A stretch of 64,000 nucleotides of DNA from Rugalucina vietnamica (GCA_964017185.1 OZ024879.1:42291883-42355882); one strand, 5' to 3'; positions 1 to 10,819 are shown, counted from the stretch's first letter. Numbers and translations are program-made. The notes: generated from the letters alone by a model not told the origin.

Positions 1-528
1 CATGTGTATTATACCTCAGATCTAAAATAACCTGGATATGGCACTAAAGCAAATGTCAATTTATGTTGTCTTTGCTTGATTTTAATATATTAAAGCTATT
101 GCTTAATAAAAAAAAATCTTGGATATTTGCTCATATAATTGAATTATCAGCTTGTCAACTTATCAATTACAGATTTGACAACCTAGCCAAGTCCACATAT
201 TTCTAATAAATACCATACATTCACAGTAGTTACATATCCAGGATTATTAGATCTGAGTTTAAGCATACAAATATCAATTCAGATTTATGTAATGTCATGG
301 TGGCTGTTCAATATATGATCAGAAGCAAAACAAAAAGAAAATTGAAACAGACGAAAAAGAAAAATTTTATTGCTGCAAGAAAAATGTGGGTATTACTTGA
401 AAGTGTTTTCCTATTGATACTTTATTCTAACGAAGAGTGTGCATTGGTAATTTTAAATTCAGGGCTATATATGAGACAGAGCTACATGACAAATTGCATA
501 AAAATTGTTATTCCCTGTTTATTTTTAG
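1..528. other. AT-rich non-coding sequence
   Basis: No coding region, RNA gene or recognisable repeat can be supported. The open frame on the plus strand from about 297 is lysine-rich, low in complexity and ends in what looks like an intron-acceptor tract, so it is not called as a gene. Confidence 0.5.
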
Positions 529-700
529 GCCAAGAAGACAGAGGAGTGTTAAAGTTTGTTGGTTGACATATACTTCTCACCTGCCATGGTTGTACCAAAG
601 ATGCAAATAAACCCAGGAACATATTGCCAATGGAGAAGATTGTGACCCAGCATACCAGAATTTATTTTCCTTGTGCATTGTAAAATAAAACTTTCACACT
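529..700 (+). other. candidate terminal exon with polyadenylation signal
   Basis: A pyrimidine-rich tract ending in TTTTTAG (522-528) looks like a 3' splice site. The next bases read A-K-K-T-E-E-C then stop, followed by about 130 bases of possible 3' UTR and an AATAAA at 684-689. This is the structure expected of a last exon of a host gene whose upstream exons lie outside the window or are too short to see. The coding part is only seven codons, so the protein cannot be identified. The same signals could arise by chance in AT-rich DNA. Confidence 0.25.
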
Positions 701-1316
701 GTTTTCATGGTGCATATCAAGTATACTGCAAAATGATTGTTTTCAAAAGTTTCATGATATAAAATATATTTGTTGTTAACACTTTTTGCACACCTTTGTT
801 CTTAAATAAGACATGTTGAGGATTGTATGTTGTGTCAAATTGTAATGTATACATGTAGCTGTCTTCATTCGATAAGCATTGGTTGTCTTGTACATAATTG
901 TCATTTTCTTATTATTCTGTTGACGAAAAACAATGGGAATGCTTTGTGCATGTGCACACATTCCAATCCAAAAATTAAAATCCTCAAAAACAGATAACAG
1001 CTGCATTCTCAATAATAAGAAAAAAAGCACCAGGAACCAACAACAACAAATTTCAATGTGTTTAATTGGGAGGGAGACAACTCAAATGTTATGTATTTCT
1101 AAAGCCATTCATAGTGATAAAGAATTAATGTTATTAATTCATACAATTTCTTCAATGTTTGCAGATTGATTCATGGCAAAATGAGAACTGAACTTAACCC
1201 TTTGGGGTAACAGTTGAACTTTTCTCACCCATCAGACAACCATATCTTATTGTATGCCCGTCTGAGCTATGTCTGTCTCAGTACTAGTACATTTCGACTG
1301 TCTTCGCTGCCAACCA
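701..1316. other. non-coding, nothing recognised
   Basis: Short open frames occur on both strands but overlap each other and have no domain, codon bias or splice context that would support them. Confidence 0.4.
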
Positions 1317-1550
1317 TGTCTGACACAATCCGGCCTATGCAATCACAGAAGAAGGCTAGAAGCTTGAAATTTTGGATTGAAGAAAAGTGGTTGTACTACC
1401 TGCGTAACGATAACAAAGATGCTGATCAGCTGTGCAGTTACTGGACAGCTTATATGTGCCTTTCATTTTGCCTATGCATATTGATGGTGTTCTTATTTAG
1501 CAGCGCAAATTTGAAATTTCAAGCATCTACGTATTGTGCCTAAGCAGCAA
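1317..1550. repeat. family C MITE-like element, divergent copy
   Basis: It contains the two blocks shared by the other family C copies in this window: GCTAGAAGCTTGAAAT (near 1351) and GATGCTGATCAGCTGTGCAG (1419-1438), then a second 'GAAATTTCAAGC' block. Terminal inverted repeats are not clear in this copy, so the limits are approximate. Confidence 0.5.
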
Positions 1551-1677
1551 GATTTTGTTGAAATTTTATTGATTGTCCAATGTCATGTATGCGCATAATT
1601 ACAACAGACATTCAAACTGGTATAAAATGATGTGTTGTTGTTTTCTTTCATTTCTTATCAACCATTTCCTTTCTCAG

Positions 1678-1712
1678 TTAAGCTCACCAAAGGCTCATAG
1701 GTGAGAGCTTAT
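1678..1712. repeat. fragment of AGCTCACC...GGTGAGCTT dispersed repeat
   Basis: AAGCTCACCAAAGGCTCATAGGTGAGAGCTTA is a short imperfect inverted repeat of the same design as the sequence at 3296-3332. Both look like termini of a widespread non-autonomous element in bivalve genomes (inference from memory). Confidence 0.4.
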
Positions 1713-3070
1713 TAGATAGGCAGTCCACAATTTTAAAAGATCTTAAACCTCTTTGCCAGTCGAAGCCAAATTTTGACATGAAGTATCATATTCTTATTAT
1801 GTCCCCCCTTCCCTCCACCCCGAAAGAAGAGTGATCATATTTTCTCTGGTGCTGATCCTGTTGGTGTCCGCATAGCGTCTTTCTGATGGGATGTCTTGGA
1901 ACAGTGTCTGGATTTTGACAGTAAACTTTCGCAGCCTATACACTGAAACAAAGTTATAAAGAGGCCATTTTTCAAACTCATTTTTTGTTTCTAAGCCAAG
2001 TTCAAAATTGCACAATTTTTTGCCAAAAGACGTGTCTTTCAAGTAAGTAAAGTTCCAAAGTGTTAAGAAATAATTTTCTTTTACTAAAGGCGTTTTTGGA
2101 GTAAAAATGCAAAAATCAATGTTTTTGAATAAAAAATTGGATACAGCACACCATTTATTGAAATTAGGAACGGGTGTCATCAAAGGGGTCGTTACGGCTC
2201 GGAAAAACATCAAACATTCGAATTTTCTCTACTGGTAGAATTTGTATGCATTTTTAAAAATCGCCAATTTTGAAATTTTTTGAAAAATTCATAAATGTGC
2301 CTCTTAAACATGTTGACCCCTGTTAAATTCACTTGATGAGGCCTGGAAATGAGAGATATAATTCGACTGAACTGTTTTTGGCCATTTTCGAGGACCAACA
2401 TGTCAAGGCTGCCGCACACTTCCGGTTTCAATGCCAATTTTTAACGAACAAAATAACAAAATTTGTGGACGATTTTTTTAATTTTCAAAGTTTATCAGAG
2501 TCTAGTATTTGACCTAAATAATCGCTGAAAATTTCAATGCCGTGCTGCTGATAATAACGCAACTGGAGAAGAACAAAGTTGGTATGCAAATTGCATACAA
2601 AAGCTGAATTCCTGTTATTCAGGTTGTTGTCTTCTTGCATGTGCAAAACAGAAACGAAGATTCTTATTGCAGCAACACTTTTGACTTAATTTTATCTTGC
2701 ATCATGGCAGTCAGTAGCACTTTCAAATAAATTAAAATGTAAAAACACAACGTCATAATATGACATTTAATTTGATGTTAATAAAGTGTGACTTTTTGAA
2801 ATAGGGTACCTTTACACATGCTTCGTCTGTGTGAGAAGTATCACGCATTTTGGAATGCAGAAACTCACAGAGCCACTGTTAGACATTGGTTTATTCATAT
2901 GATCATGAATTTTAATTGATCGTATTTTACTTTCTGAACTAGAAGACAAAATATGAGGTGGCCTCTTATAACTTTTTTTCAGTGTATATAGTCATGGTTG
3001 GAATATAGCTGAAAGAATTTAGATTTTGGTGACCTCGACCTAATTTTCTTTGCAAACGTCCCTTAAAACA
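1713..3070. other. non-coding, two unassigned minus-strand open frames
   Basis: Two abutting minus-strand open frames (2210-2437 and 1797-2213, 75 and 138 codons) show no domain, signal peptide or homology I recognise. They may be decayed transposon sequence. Nothing else is visible. Confidence 0.3.
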
Positions 3071-3071
3071 G

Positions 3072-3096
3072 AAAAAAAAAAAAAAAAAAAAAAAAC
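3072..3096 (+). repeat. poly(A) run of 25
   Basis: An uninterrupted run of A follows CTTAAAACAG. It may be a microsatellite or the tail of an old retroposed sequence; no retrocopy body is recognised upstream. Confidence 0.9.
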
Positions 3097-3289
3097 ACTT
3101 CTGCCACAATATATTCTGAATCAGTCAATGGATGGATTTTAACAGAAACATTACTGAAAGTTCACTAGGCCATGTTTGTGCTAATTTCAACTAAATTGCA
3201 CAAACTAGACTGTTTAGTTAGATTTGGTCGGTTGGGGTGACATAGTTTTTCCTCAGAACATGTTTTAATTATTGGGCATCTCCAGACTC

Positions 3290-3372
3290 GTTTTAGCTCA
3301 CCTTAGCCGTTAAGCTCACAAGGTGAGCTTATAGTGTACCCATGCTCCGGTGTCCGTTCGTCGTCCATCCGC
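3290..3372. repeat. AGCTCACC...GGTGAGCTT element terminus
   Basis: TTTAGCTCACCTTAGCCGTTAAGCTCACAAGGTGAGCTTATAGTG is followed by a CG-rich GTCCGTTCGTCGTCCATCCG tract. The inverted AGCTCACC/GGTGAGCT pair and the CGTCC tract match a repeat design I associate with bivalve genomes. Only a fragment is present. Confidence 0.5.
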
Positions 3373-3713
3373 CTATAAAAAGAAGCGTCTATAGGAAGGG
3401 GGAACCAATGTGTATATAAATAATCCAGGTCACGCATTTGTTGTTTCCCCTGAAATGTAAGCTAAAGTCGTGTGTAGATCTCAAGGTTTTGTTACAGATA
3501 TGGGATGCTCTGTAGAAACTTAAGCAAAATTGAAGCACAAAGATGAAATATGAAATAAATATCGCAAAGTTGTGTATTGTCCCGTGAATAAGTGATTAAT
3601 TCGCCGATTTATTAGGCTGACGTTATAAAACATAACATCGTCACCCTGGTAATTAGCTCTCTTTGAAAGATTAAACAACTAGCCGCTAACCACCCCAGAA
3701 GAACCGTTGTAAG

Positions 3714-3741
3714 CCCCCCCCCCCCCCCCACACACACACAC
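3714..3741 (+). repeat. poly(C) then (CA)n microsatellite
   Basis: Sixteen C residues (3714-3729) run directly into six AC/CA dinucleotides (3730-3741). Confidence 0.95.
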
Positions 3742-3846
3742 TGGAATTTTATCAGGATAACATGTCCGTGTATTGAATACCCCCTTACACCCCATTTTTG
3801 TGTAGTAACACTAGGGTAAGCTCCAAAACATAGATTGCTGGTACTC

Positions 3847-3877
3847 GTTAGAACCGCCTCGCCGAGGCGGTTCTAAC
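3847..3877. repeat. perfect 15-bp inverted repeat
   Basis: GTTAGAACCGCCTCG and its exact reverse complement are separated by one base. The half-site GTTAGAACCGCC recurs at 19142, again shortly after an AAAACATAGAT motif, so this is probably the end of a dispersed element and not a unique regulatory site. Confidence 0.85.
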
Positions 3878-4690
3878 GTGCACCCATAATCTATGAAGGA
3901 AAAGTAAGGAAAATATCAAAACTTTTACACCTTGGTGAAGAAATAAACAATGGAATCTCATCATTGTGTTCCTCAAATTGAAAATAACACCCGGAATTGT
4001 AAAATGCCTAAGCAGTTTACTCCCATTCTTACTTTTTCTTGGAAGCGAGGCAGAATGAAAGATTGAGTCTTGGGTTAATTTTTGACATTATAGCAAGACA
4101 CGTACTCACCGGCTAAGATAATAAACTGCGTGTCGAATTTTAGCATGCTGCGTATTGATTGCTTCCCCTGGACAGCTAATTTGTTGGTCAAGATCATAAT
4201 CGTTACTTGTTTTTCTTTTTTGTTTTTCTAATTGTTCTTAAAACCCCACCAAATTCCGGAAAAGATGGTATTAAGCAAAGGACAACTTTATTTTGTAGTT
4301 CTGATGTCTTAGATAACCTCGTTGATGATTTATTGAAACATCAACCTACCCCATGCATCAACTAGCCTTGGTCACCCCTACGACTTACAACTCTGCACTG
4401 CAGGGACACACATTTCGGTAAAATCCCTGCTTAATATCCCAAGGCAACCTTCTAAGTTTTCATTCACCCCGACTCATGCTTGGGGAAAAATCGAAGGTAA
4501 AATATCTGCTCATTTCTACGGCAATGGAGTCACAAGAAATATCATGTTGCCCAGCACCCTTCATTCAACAATTTTTTTTTTTCTGTTATCTACTGTTAAC
4601 CATAGGAGACGAATGTGTAAATGCCGGTCGATTTCCTCTTGTCAATCATAGAGGACCGGGGGTGGGGGTACCCACATATAAAATTGGTAT
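3878..4690. other. non-coding, nothing recognised
   Basis: AT-rich sequence with no supported gene. A 77-codon plus-strand frame at 4476-4709 runs into the homopolymer region and is rejected. Confidence 0.4.
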
Positions 4691-4717
4691 AACATATGTG
4701 TCGCCCTAGGTTAAACA

Positions 4718-4912
4718 AAAAAAAAGGGGGGGGGGGGGGCTTACGGAGCTGATAAAACTGAAAAAAAAAATGGGTGCTTTCAGAGTTGAAAAGAAAGAAC
4801 GGTAAAGTTGTACCTTTAGAGCTGATCGAAGTGGGAAAAAATGGGTGCATTCAGAAAAAGTGGGTGCTTTTAGAGCTAATAAATCTCAAAAAAGGGGGGG
4901 GGGGCTTTCTTT
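4718..4912 (+). repeat. degenerate tandem repeat with poly(A)/poly(G) tracts
   Basis: Units of the form GGGTGCTTT(C/T)AGAGCTGATAAA(A)CTGAAAAAA recur about four times, interleaved with A-runs and G-runs (for example 4730-4739 and 4895-4908). Spacing is irregular at roughly 40-60 bp. Confidence 0.6.
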
Positions 4913-6190
4913 GCGGCACATACCCGGCCGTACTGCTTTAATATGGGAGTACACTCCGGGGATTGCTCAAAATGTTTGAAAGGGGATGGGGGTGGGGTTC
5001 AGACTCCCTTGAAAGTTCTCGGAAACTCCAAATTCATTGGCCTATCCCTCTACCATATGTAAATCTAAACACCCTTCAATAGCCCCTTTAGTATTTCAAT
5101 CCATTTTTTTTTTAAATTATCATACATATACACAACACCTTCCACATATCCTCGCCCGCGCGCCCATTAATCTGTCAATTAATTAGCAGGTGCCCGTCCA
5201 CGTGAAGCGCATACCTAAATGAAACTGAGAAGGGTATAGTGATTCTTTTGAGTGATTTTTGGGGTGGACATTCGTCAAATACAATTGGAGTATAATTGCT
5301 AACTTATAAGCGAATAAATACACAATCGATATCTGGGGCGCAAAACCTGTGACGTTTATTGATTACGTCAGTCAATTCCAAGAAATGAAACCAAAAACAA
5401 AACATGGAACTGTGTGGATTTAATGGTGTTTTAAACAGCAAACGTGTTGTACATTTGGATTAAAGTAAAACAAATAAGGTAACACATCATTTTAAAGTGT
5501 TTTGATTCATTGCCTTTCTGTTTGTAGGGAGGGAAATAGCTGTACTGGGAGGCTTGTTGAGTTTTTCGCCTGACTCTCGTTGCCATTTTGAAAAGAGTTC
5601 CATTTTTTAGAGGGGTCCTTTTGTAAATACTGGAACATAAAAATCCCCCAGAGCCTGGCCCAGAACCCTTGGTATCGTTTGAAGGCAGATACCCTGAACT
5701 TTTTAATGACCTGGGTGAGCCAATAGGAGCAATTTCACACGCTGAGATATTTACAATCAAAGATGAGCTTTGTTTCGACAGCCATTTCCAGTTTTTTGAA
5801 TGGTGCATTTCGATGCATTTAGGGGCTTGAATCGATGTTTTATTATGATAAATAGATGCGATGATATGCTGTAAAGTCACTTTGAATATTTTTAGCTTTG
5901 CAAAGCTATCACAACATGACTTTGAATTGTGGAAAGAAAGGTGATGGTCTGTCGATTCAAGAAAGACCACAAAAATTTCGAACGTTTCTCTTGGTTACAA
6001 ATGTTTGATAATATTCTTGCGCGGCTCCGTTGCTTTCCGACTAGATGATACAGCTTCTCTTCCACTTTCTCTTGCTGATGAGTTTTCCGGTTGAGGTTTC
6101 CCTGTCCATGTATGTAGAAGTTGCTTAGGTAGTGATATCATTTCAAGAAGTTGCTGTGCTGCTGAAGTACAATATTGCCGGCCTGGTCAT
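4913..6190. other. non-coding; one long unassigned minus frame
   Basis: The longest open frame is on the minus strand (5431-5970, 179 codons). It opens at a GTG, not an ATG, has no recognisable domain, and its composition is unremarkable. I do not call it a gene. No other structure is seen. Confidence 0.3.
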
Positions 6191-6203
6191 ATTTTAAAAA
6201 TAG

Positions 6204-6400
6204 TGTAACAAACGAGGAACACGTTGTATTCTTAAAGGTTTTATTCTCTTCTTAGCAATGTACATTCACTGACAATATTGCGCCATCGAAAACCGATAAA
6301 TGGAACCTCTCTCTCTCAGACTTTTGACACACTCATCGTTCTTATCTCACTAGACTCGTGCAGCCCGCCAGCCTCGGGCAACGGTGTTCGTAGTGCTACA
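6204..6400 (-). repeat. LTR (3' LTR) of a fossil LTR retroelement
   Basis: On the minus strand this 197-bp block begins TGTAGCACTACG and ends TTTGTTACA, the usual TG...CA limits. It carries AATAAAACC as a likely polyadenylation signal and is immediately preceded by a purine-rich tract (GAGAGGGGGTAAG, 6401-6415 region) that is a good polypurine tract. Together these mark a 3' LTR of a Ty3/Gypsy-like element on the minus strand. A matching 5' LTR was not found in the next few kilobases. Confidence 0.65.
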
Positions 6401-6563
6401 CTTACCCCCTCTCAGGATTTAACATTAACTACGTGGATGCAAACTTAAAACATTAACATTACTGCACAAACTGAAATAGTTATAAAGTATTTATTAAATC
6501 TTAGTTTATAGCTCGACCCATTCAACTACACAAGAAACATCAAATACACCTAATGATCTCTTG

Positions 6564-6926
6564 TCAGTTTATTACTGGTAATATGATCTGTTTTCTGTGT
6601 TCTAACTGACACATTGCAACTAACTTACTAACACTCCACATTCTCTCATTCTGTATTAATATCCATAACAAAATCAATAAAATGAGCAGGTAGCCGAATA
6701 TTACGACGCGGTCTAGTTTGTACTCATCTGGAGGCCTTTGGGCTGTCCTATCACCTTCATGGCCAACAGTTTCCCCATCTAAGTTTGGAGGCCTTTGGGC
6801 ACTCCCTTCGTTTTCAATACCATCTGGAACTATATGAGCCTGGCTTTCCTCTGGTCTTCTTGCCGCAACTGGAGTGCTAACCATCTCGGGAGGCCTGTGG
6901 GCACTCCCGTTCACCTCAGATAGCAA
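6564..6926 (-). pseudogene. fossil retroelement-associated ORF: RPP repeats plus one membrane segment
   Basis: This 120-codon open frame lies just upstream of the polypurine tract and 3' LTR on the same strand, so it was probably the last ORF of that element. It carries four related motifs (S-A-H-R-P-P, A-A-R-R-P-E, S-A-Q-R-P-P, T-A-Q-R-P-P) spaced by acidic, polar linkers. These are followed by a hydrophobic stretch (V-V-I-F-G-Y-L-L-I-L-L-I-L-L-W) and a short basic tail, a layout compatible with a type I membrane protein. There is no ATG at its start; a TATCTGAG acceptor-like site lies there, so it may have been expressed by splicing. A second ORF with the same motifs lies at 9815-10159. The family is unknown to me and the element is broken. 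A host exon trapped beside an LTR is the alternative. Confidence 0.4.
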
Positions 6927-7139
6927 TGGATAAAAAGGTACAAATGTAACAGGAAAATTTAAAAATTACATTGGGTAACACAGGTAATAACTAATAAGTC
7001 ACATCAAATGCCTAACCACTCAACATCTACATAGATGTGGCATTGTAAATATACTGTTTTGATACAATTTATTTCTGATAACACTAAACAAGTTGCATTG
7101 ACCATGCACTTGACACTAGAGTTGACACCTCTCCCTGTC

Positions 7140-7275
7140 CAGCTGATCCATCACGGTTCATGGTGCGGAAGTGCTTGTAAGTCTATTTCCCACTGTCGCC
7201 GAAATCCGGAATACTAGAAGTCTAGAATAGTCCCATCTTTCAAACAATTGCCATCCTGTCCACGACGCCAAAAAT
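7140..7275 (-). mobile_element. 5' leader of a fossil LTR retroelement (primer-site-like sequence and ORF start)
   Basis: On the minus strand GGTTACA (an LTR-like end) is followed by TTTTTGGCGTCGTGGACAGG, which resembles a tRNA primer-binding site region. About 100 bases on is ACCATGAACC, a good start context for a short gag-like leader frame. The LTR that would lie to the right (7275 onward, minus strand) is not delimited, though it shows TAATAAACC as a possible polyadenylation signal. It does not resemble the LTR at 6204-6400, so two families may be juxtaposed. Broken remnant. Confidence 0.35.
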
Positions 7276-7685
7276 GTAACCGAGGTAACGGTAGGTAGTT
7301 TGGATGGCAATGAACGAGAAAGGAGACTATGTCCTTGACTGTTGGTTTATTACGTCTCAACCATGATGAATTGATGTACGATGATGATCAGAGAAAAATA
7401 CACAAAGTCTGAAACAAAACAGTACAACAGACTATGAATATATGATGTCACATTGTTGGAGCACACCACTATATGTTATTGAGCAACTCAAACAGCTTTT
7501 ATTAGACTCGACTCTATATTACTATTCAATCTCTTTTGAAATATTGTTCATCAATAAATGTCGATTTGTCAAAGTATACAGGGTTCTGTGGTCGAACATT
7601 GACAATTAGTCATAACAAGTAGTGTAGCTCACCACAGACTTCCATACACTTGGACTAGCTAGCCAATCCAGTGTGATAACTGCCT

Positions 7686-7996
7686 GAGCAAATATTCAAA
7701 TGCTGAACAGGTAACTCAAGAGCTCAACCAGCTGATCACATGCTGGACCGGTCCCTCGAATGCTTATTTACTGATTCTGCTCTAATGCTTAACCGACATC
7801 TCAAATGCTTAACCATTTGATGCTGCTCAAATGCTTAACTAGCATCTCCAATGCTTAACTAATTGATTCTGTTCAAATGCTTAACTATTTGATTCTGCTC
7901 AAATGCTTAACCGGTATCTCAAATGCTCATCCGGTATCTCTAATGCTTAATCGGGCAAATGCTGAACCAACACCTCGACTGCATAACCAGTTATTC
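7686..7996 (+). repeat. degenerate tandem repeat, CAAATGCTTAACC unit
   Basis: The core CAAATGCTTAAC(C/T) recurs about a dozen times with spacers that alternate between GGTATCT- and TTGATTCTGCT-like sequence, giving an irregular period of about 24-26 bp. Copies differ by several substitutions, so the array is old. No coding frame runs through it. Confidence 0.75.
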
Positions 7997-9730
7997 ATCT
8001 TCAGAGCTCACACTTAATTATTCAGTGCAGTCGAGACAGAGGCACAACACTGCGGTACTCATTAGCATCCATCAACAAATTTTTCATCATTTGACAACAT
8101 ACTAACCCTAAGTAAGAACTATATAATACAATACATGGACAGTCGCTCCAACAGAAATACTGTAGCAATCAAATGGAATAATCGTCAATCGTGATAACCT
8201 ACAACAATATATGCATCGTACAATCTCTAGTGCATCATTGGCTCAATAATAATCAATAATAATACACCAAAACAAATTTGTTAAAATTGATGCACAGGGC
8301 TTCCAATTCAATTACACAGAACTCCCTACAGTGTGCATGAGCCCTTCTGATGACCCCGCTATTAAACATCTTTATCAAATATTTCTTGCGGCACCCGCGC
8401 ATAATCTCGGATGGTCATAATTAGACAAACCGGCTAACCAGAGCTTTCAACATTACCTGCTGTGCATTCGAACCTTCATTCCAAACCGAAGAAATATGTT
8501 ATGTTTTACAACAAATTTTGTACAGTCAGCCGGACCATTCGAAATGGAAATTTATTGACATGACACCAAATCTGGTTTATGTTTGCTCAAAATTAGTGAA
8601 CAACTCTGCAAAATGTCATCAGAAGAGTACATGACAACCACGGGAGAAATTGCTGTTTTAGCTTTCATGTATTATGCATCAAGCTGATAATAAAATGTAT
8701 TTCTAGGCAACATCCACATTGTCAGACAAGTTATTGCCCATAATGCAGTATAGGGTCATTCGGGTACTCCGAACCAAATGTGTAAGGTAGCAGCGGTCCA
8801 ACCGCTGTATTGAATGCTTATTAACCGAACAAACCACTCACTTCATTGTTTCTGACTGTACGGACTGTTCTACAGTTTCCGCCATTTGATTTGTGTTTAC
8901 CTGGACTTATCGTACCAACCTGCTTTTCGTAATGACCCTATCTTGCATCTGGCAACAGCAATAATTAAATTAATTTACTGGTCCTCAGCTCGCCCAGACC
9001 AACACAGCTTAAAAGATATGTGATTGTCACCAACAGATTCTATATTCCAATTTATTCATATAAAACAGACCAAAACGCTGTGAATTTATTTGTGCCATGA
9101 AGTAATTCCAACAACATTGCAATTCACAATACCGTGGTTCAGATATTTGGACAAAATCATGTCACGGATAAAATTGGCAAGGTCAGCTTACTGGGACATC
9201 GATTTGCACATTCGAAAATGCGAGAAAAACTAATCTTTCCATGAGAATTAAGCATTGCTGGTTTTGATAAGGTGCAACAACATCATTGTTCATAAAATTA
9301 TACCTACACAAAGTCACTGAGACGACTCCAACCAGTTAAAACTTGAAAATTTTCTGACTCCGCAACAAGCGTGGTTTGCACGTTTTCCTATCGTTGCAAA
9401 AAGAGAGAGAGCGTGAGCAGTGATGTACAATCCATCAACTTCCGCTTTACATTTATTTGCATTAAAAGCATCACATACCTCGAATTAGCTTTTAAACTGT
9501 TGGTTTAGACATGATACAAAATATCTAAATTGTAAAAAATTTCAAACAATAAACCACTGCAAAATTCATGCGAATTGCGACAAAAATCTCTTGTCAGTTT
9601 ATGAACTGCAGAGCCCAAAAAGAAAGATAAATTGGAATAAACCGAAAGTAACTTTTACAGTCCGAAATGTCTTTTCGATATCTGGTCATCTCGGCCCATA
9701 ACGATTAACGTAATAATTCAGCCTGTTACA
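7997..9730. other. non-coding, nothing recognised
   Basis: No open frame of note, tandem repeat or element terminus was found in this AT-rich stretch. Confidence 0.4.
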
Positions 9731-9731
9731 C

Positions 9732-9856
9732 AAGTAGGCAAAGATCAGGAAAAGGCGCAATCAGAAAGAGATTCCCACTCCAAAAACCGAGGTGGGAAAA
9801 AACCAAACTAACAATCAGGCACTTATACCATGAAACATATCGTAAGCCGAATAAGT
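9732..9856 (-). repeat. family A element, 5'-truncated copy
   Basis: This is the 3'-terminal part of family A (minus strand), from TTCGGCTTACGATATG to the terminal CCTGATCTTTGCCTACTTGT. It is about 125 bp of a roughly 610-bp element. Its left end abuts the RPP-motif ORF at 9815-10159, so the last codons of that frame are repeat-derived. Confidence 0.85.
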
Positions 9857-10159
9857 TTGCCCTTGGGCTCTGGTATCAGATATATTCCTTCCCTGTGAAC
9901 CTTGTCTTTCTGGACCAGGCCTGTGGGCACTGGCAGATACATCATTTCCTTGATCAGGCCTTTGGGCGCTGACCAATTCAGGTTCTCTTGATGGGGGAGG
10001 CCTGTGGGCACTCTCCCGTTCGCTTATTGTGTCTCTATTCATGCTGTCACTATCACTGTCCTCATTTGTTCCAGTATTATCTTGTCCTGAAGCTAACACC
10101 GATTTATCTTCTTCCTCATTATCATTCTGATGTTGTATTCTCGCCTGTATCCTTTTCAT
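9815..10159 (-). CDS. ORF with S-A-[H/Q]-R-P motifs, second copy
   Basis: This 114-codon frame starts at an ATG directly preceded by CAG (AAAGGCAG|ATG), so it could equally be an internal exon. It is very acidic and polar (E-E-E-D, D-S-D-S-D) and carries S-A-H-R-P-P, S-A-Q-R-P-D and S-A-H-R-P-G, the same motif family and codon choice (GCCCACAGGCCT) as the ORF at 6564-6926 on the same strand. Unlike that ORF it has no membrane segment: the frame runs out into a family A copy, where CATG|GTATAAGT would make a strong 5' splice site. It may be a diverged exon of the same gene or element. Function unknown; status as a real gene is uncertain. Confidence 0.35.
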   Translation of the reverse strand: MKRIQARIQHQNDNEEEDKSVLASGQDNTGTNEDSDSDSMNRDTISERESAHRPPPSREPELVSAQRPDQGNDVSASAHRPGPERQGSQGRNISDTRAQGQTYSAYDMFHGISA

Positions 10160-10389
10160 CTGCCTTTACACATGACACGTTAGCTGGACTATTTCTAGAT
10201 GAGCACAGTTTGTAATAGCAATGAGCTGGAACTTTATCAGATTTAATTGTTTCAGCTTCTAATAATGGATTAAAGTTACCAATGGTGCTGCCACTCCAAA
10301 GGACAAGTCTCCATAAGGGGGTTGTGGTGGTACCTGAATATTTGATTAATATTTTGGTAGTATATAGCCACATAAAGAGGGCATGCTCT

Positions 10390-10819
10390 GGTGGAAAGTT
10401 GGAGTTTAACCAGCTTTTGGTTTGATAGTTATGGGAAATTAAAGTGGGTGGGGTAATTCCATACCTGTTTTACTTGAAGGAGAAAATCATCAATTTTCTT
10501 TATTTTCATAAAGTGTGGGCAAAAAGTTTTATCATACAATGAAAGGGCATTGGTCACATAGTAGATTGGTATGAGGATTAATTATGTGCCCCTAAAAAGT
10601 ACCGAAAAAATATTACATTAATACCAGGTCTTGAATTTTGAGTATTTTTTATCGACCAACTTTGCCAAAAACATGAACACGTCTCTACAAAGCTACATAA
10701 TCCAACCATATTTTGAGGAAATATTGCACAATGCTTGGGTATTGCAGAATTATGGAGATTTTTGTGTAGCTCGGTTAATTAATGAGTTATGTGCCCTTGA
10801 ATGCCAGAATCTGACATGA
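10390..10819. other. non-coding, nothing recognised
   Basis: Apart from weak resemblance to the repeat units that follow, nothing is seen. Confidence 0.3.

Noticed and set aside
297-566. 89-codon plus-strand open frame
   Set aside because: Lysine-rich, low complexity, and it reads through a typical acceptor tract into the candidate exon; no domain.
5431-5970. 179-codon minus-strand open frame
   Set aside because: Opens at GTG, no recognisable domain, no splice or promoter context; length alone is not enough in this sequence.
7686-7996. CRISPR-like array
   Set aside because: Repeat cores are short and degenerate, spacers are themselves similar, and the DNA is animal; it is an ordinary tandem repeat.
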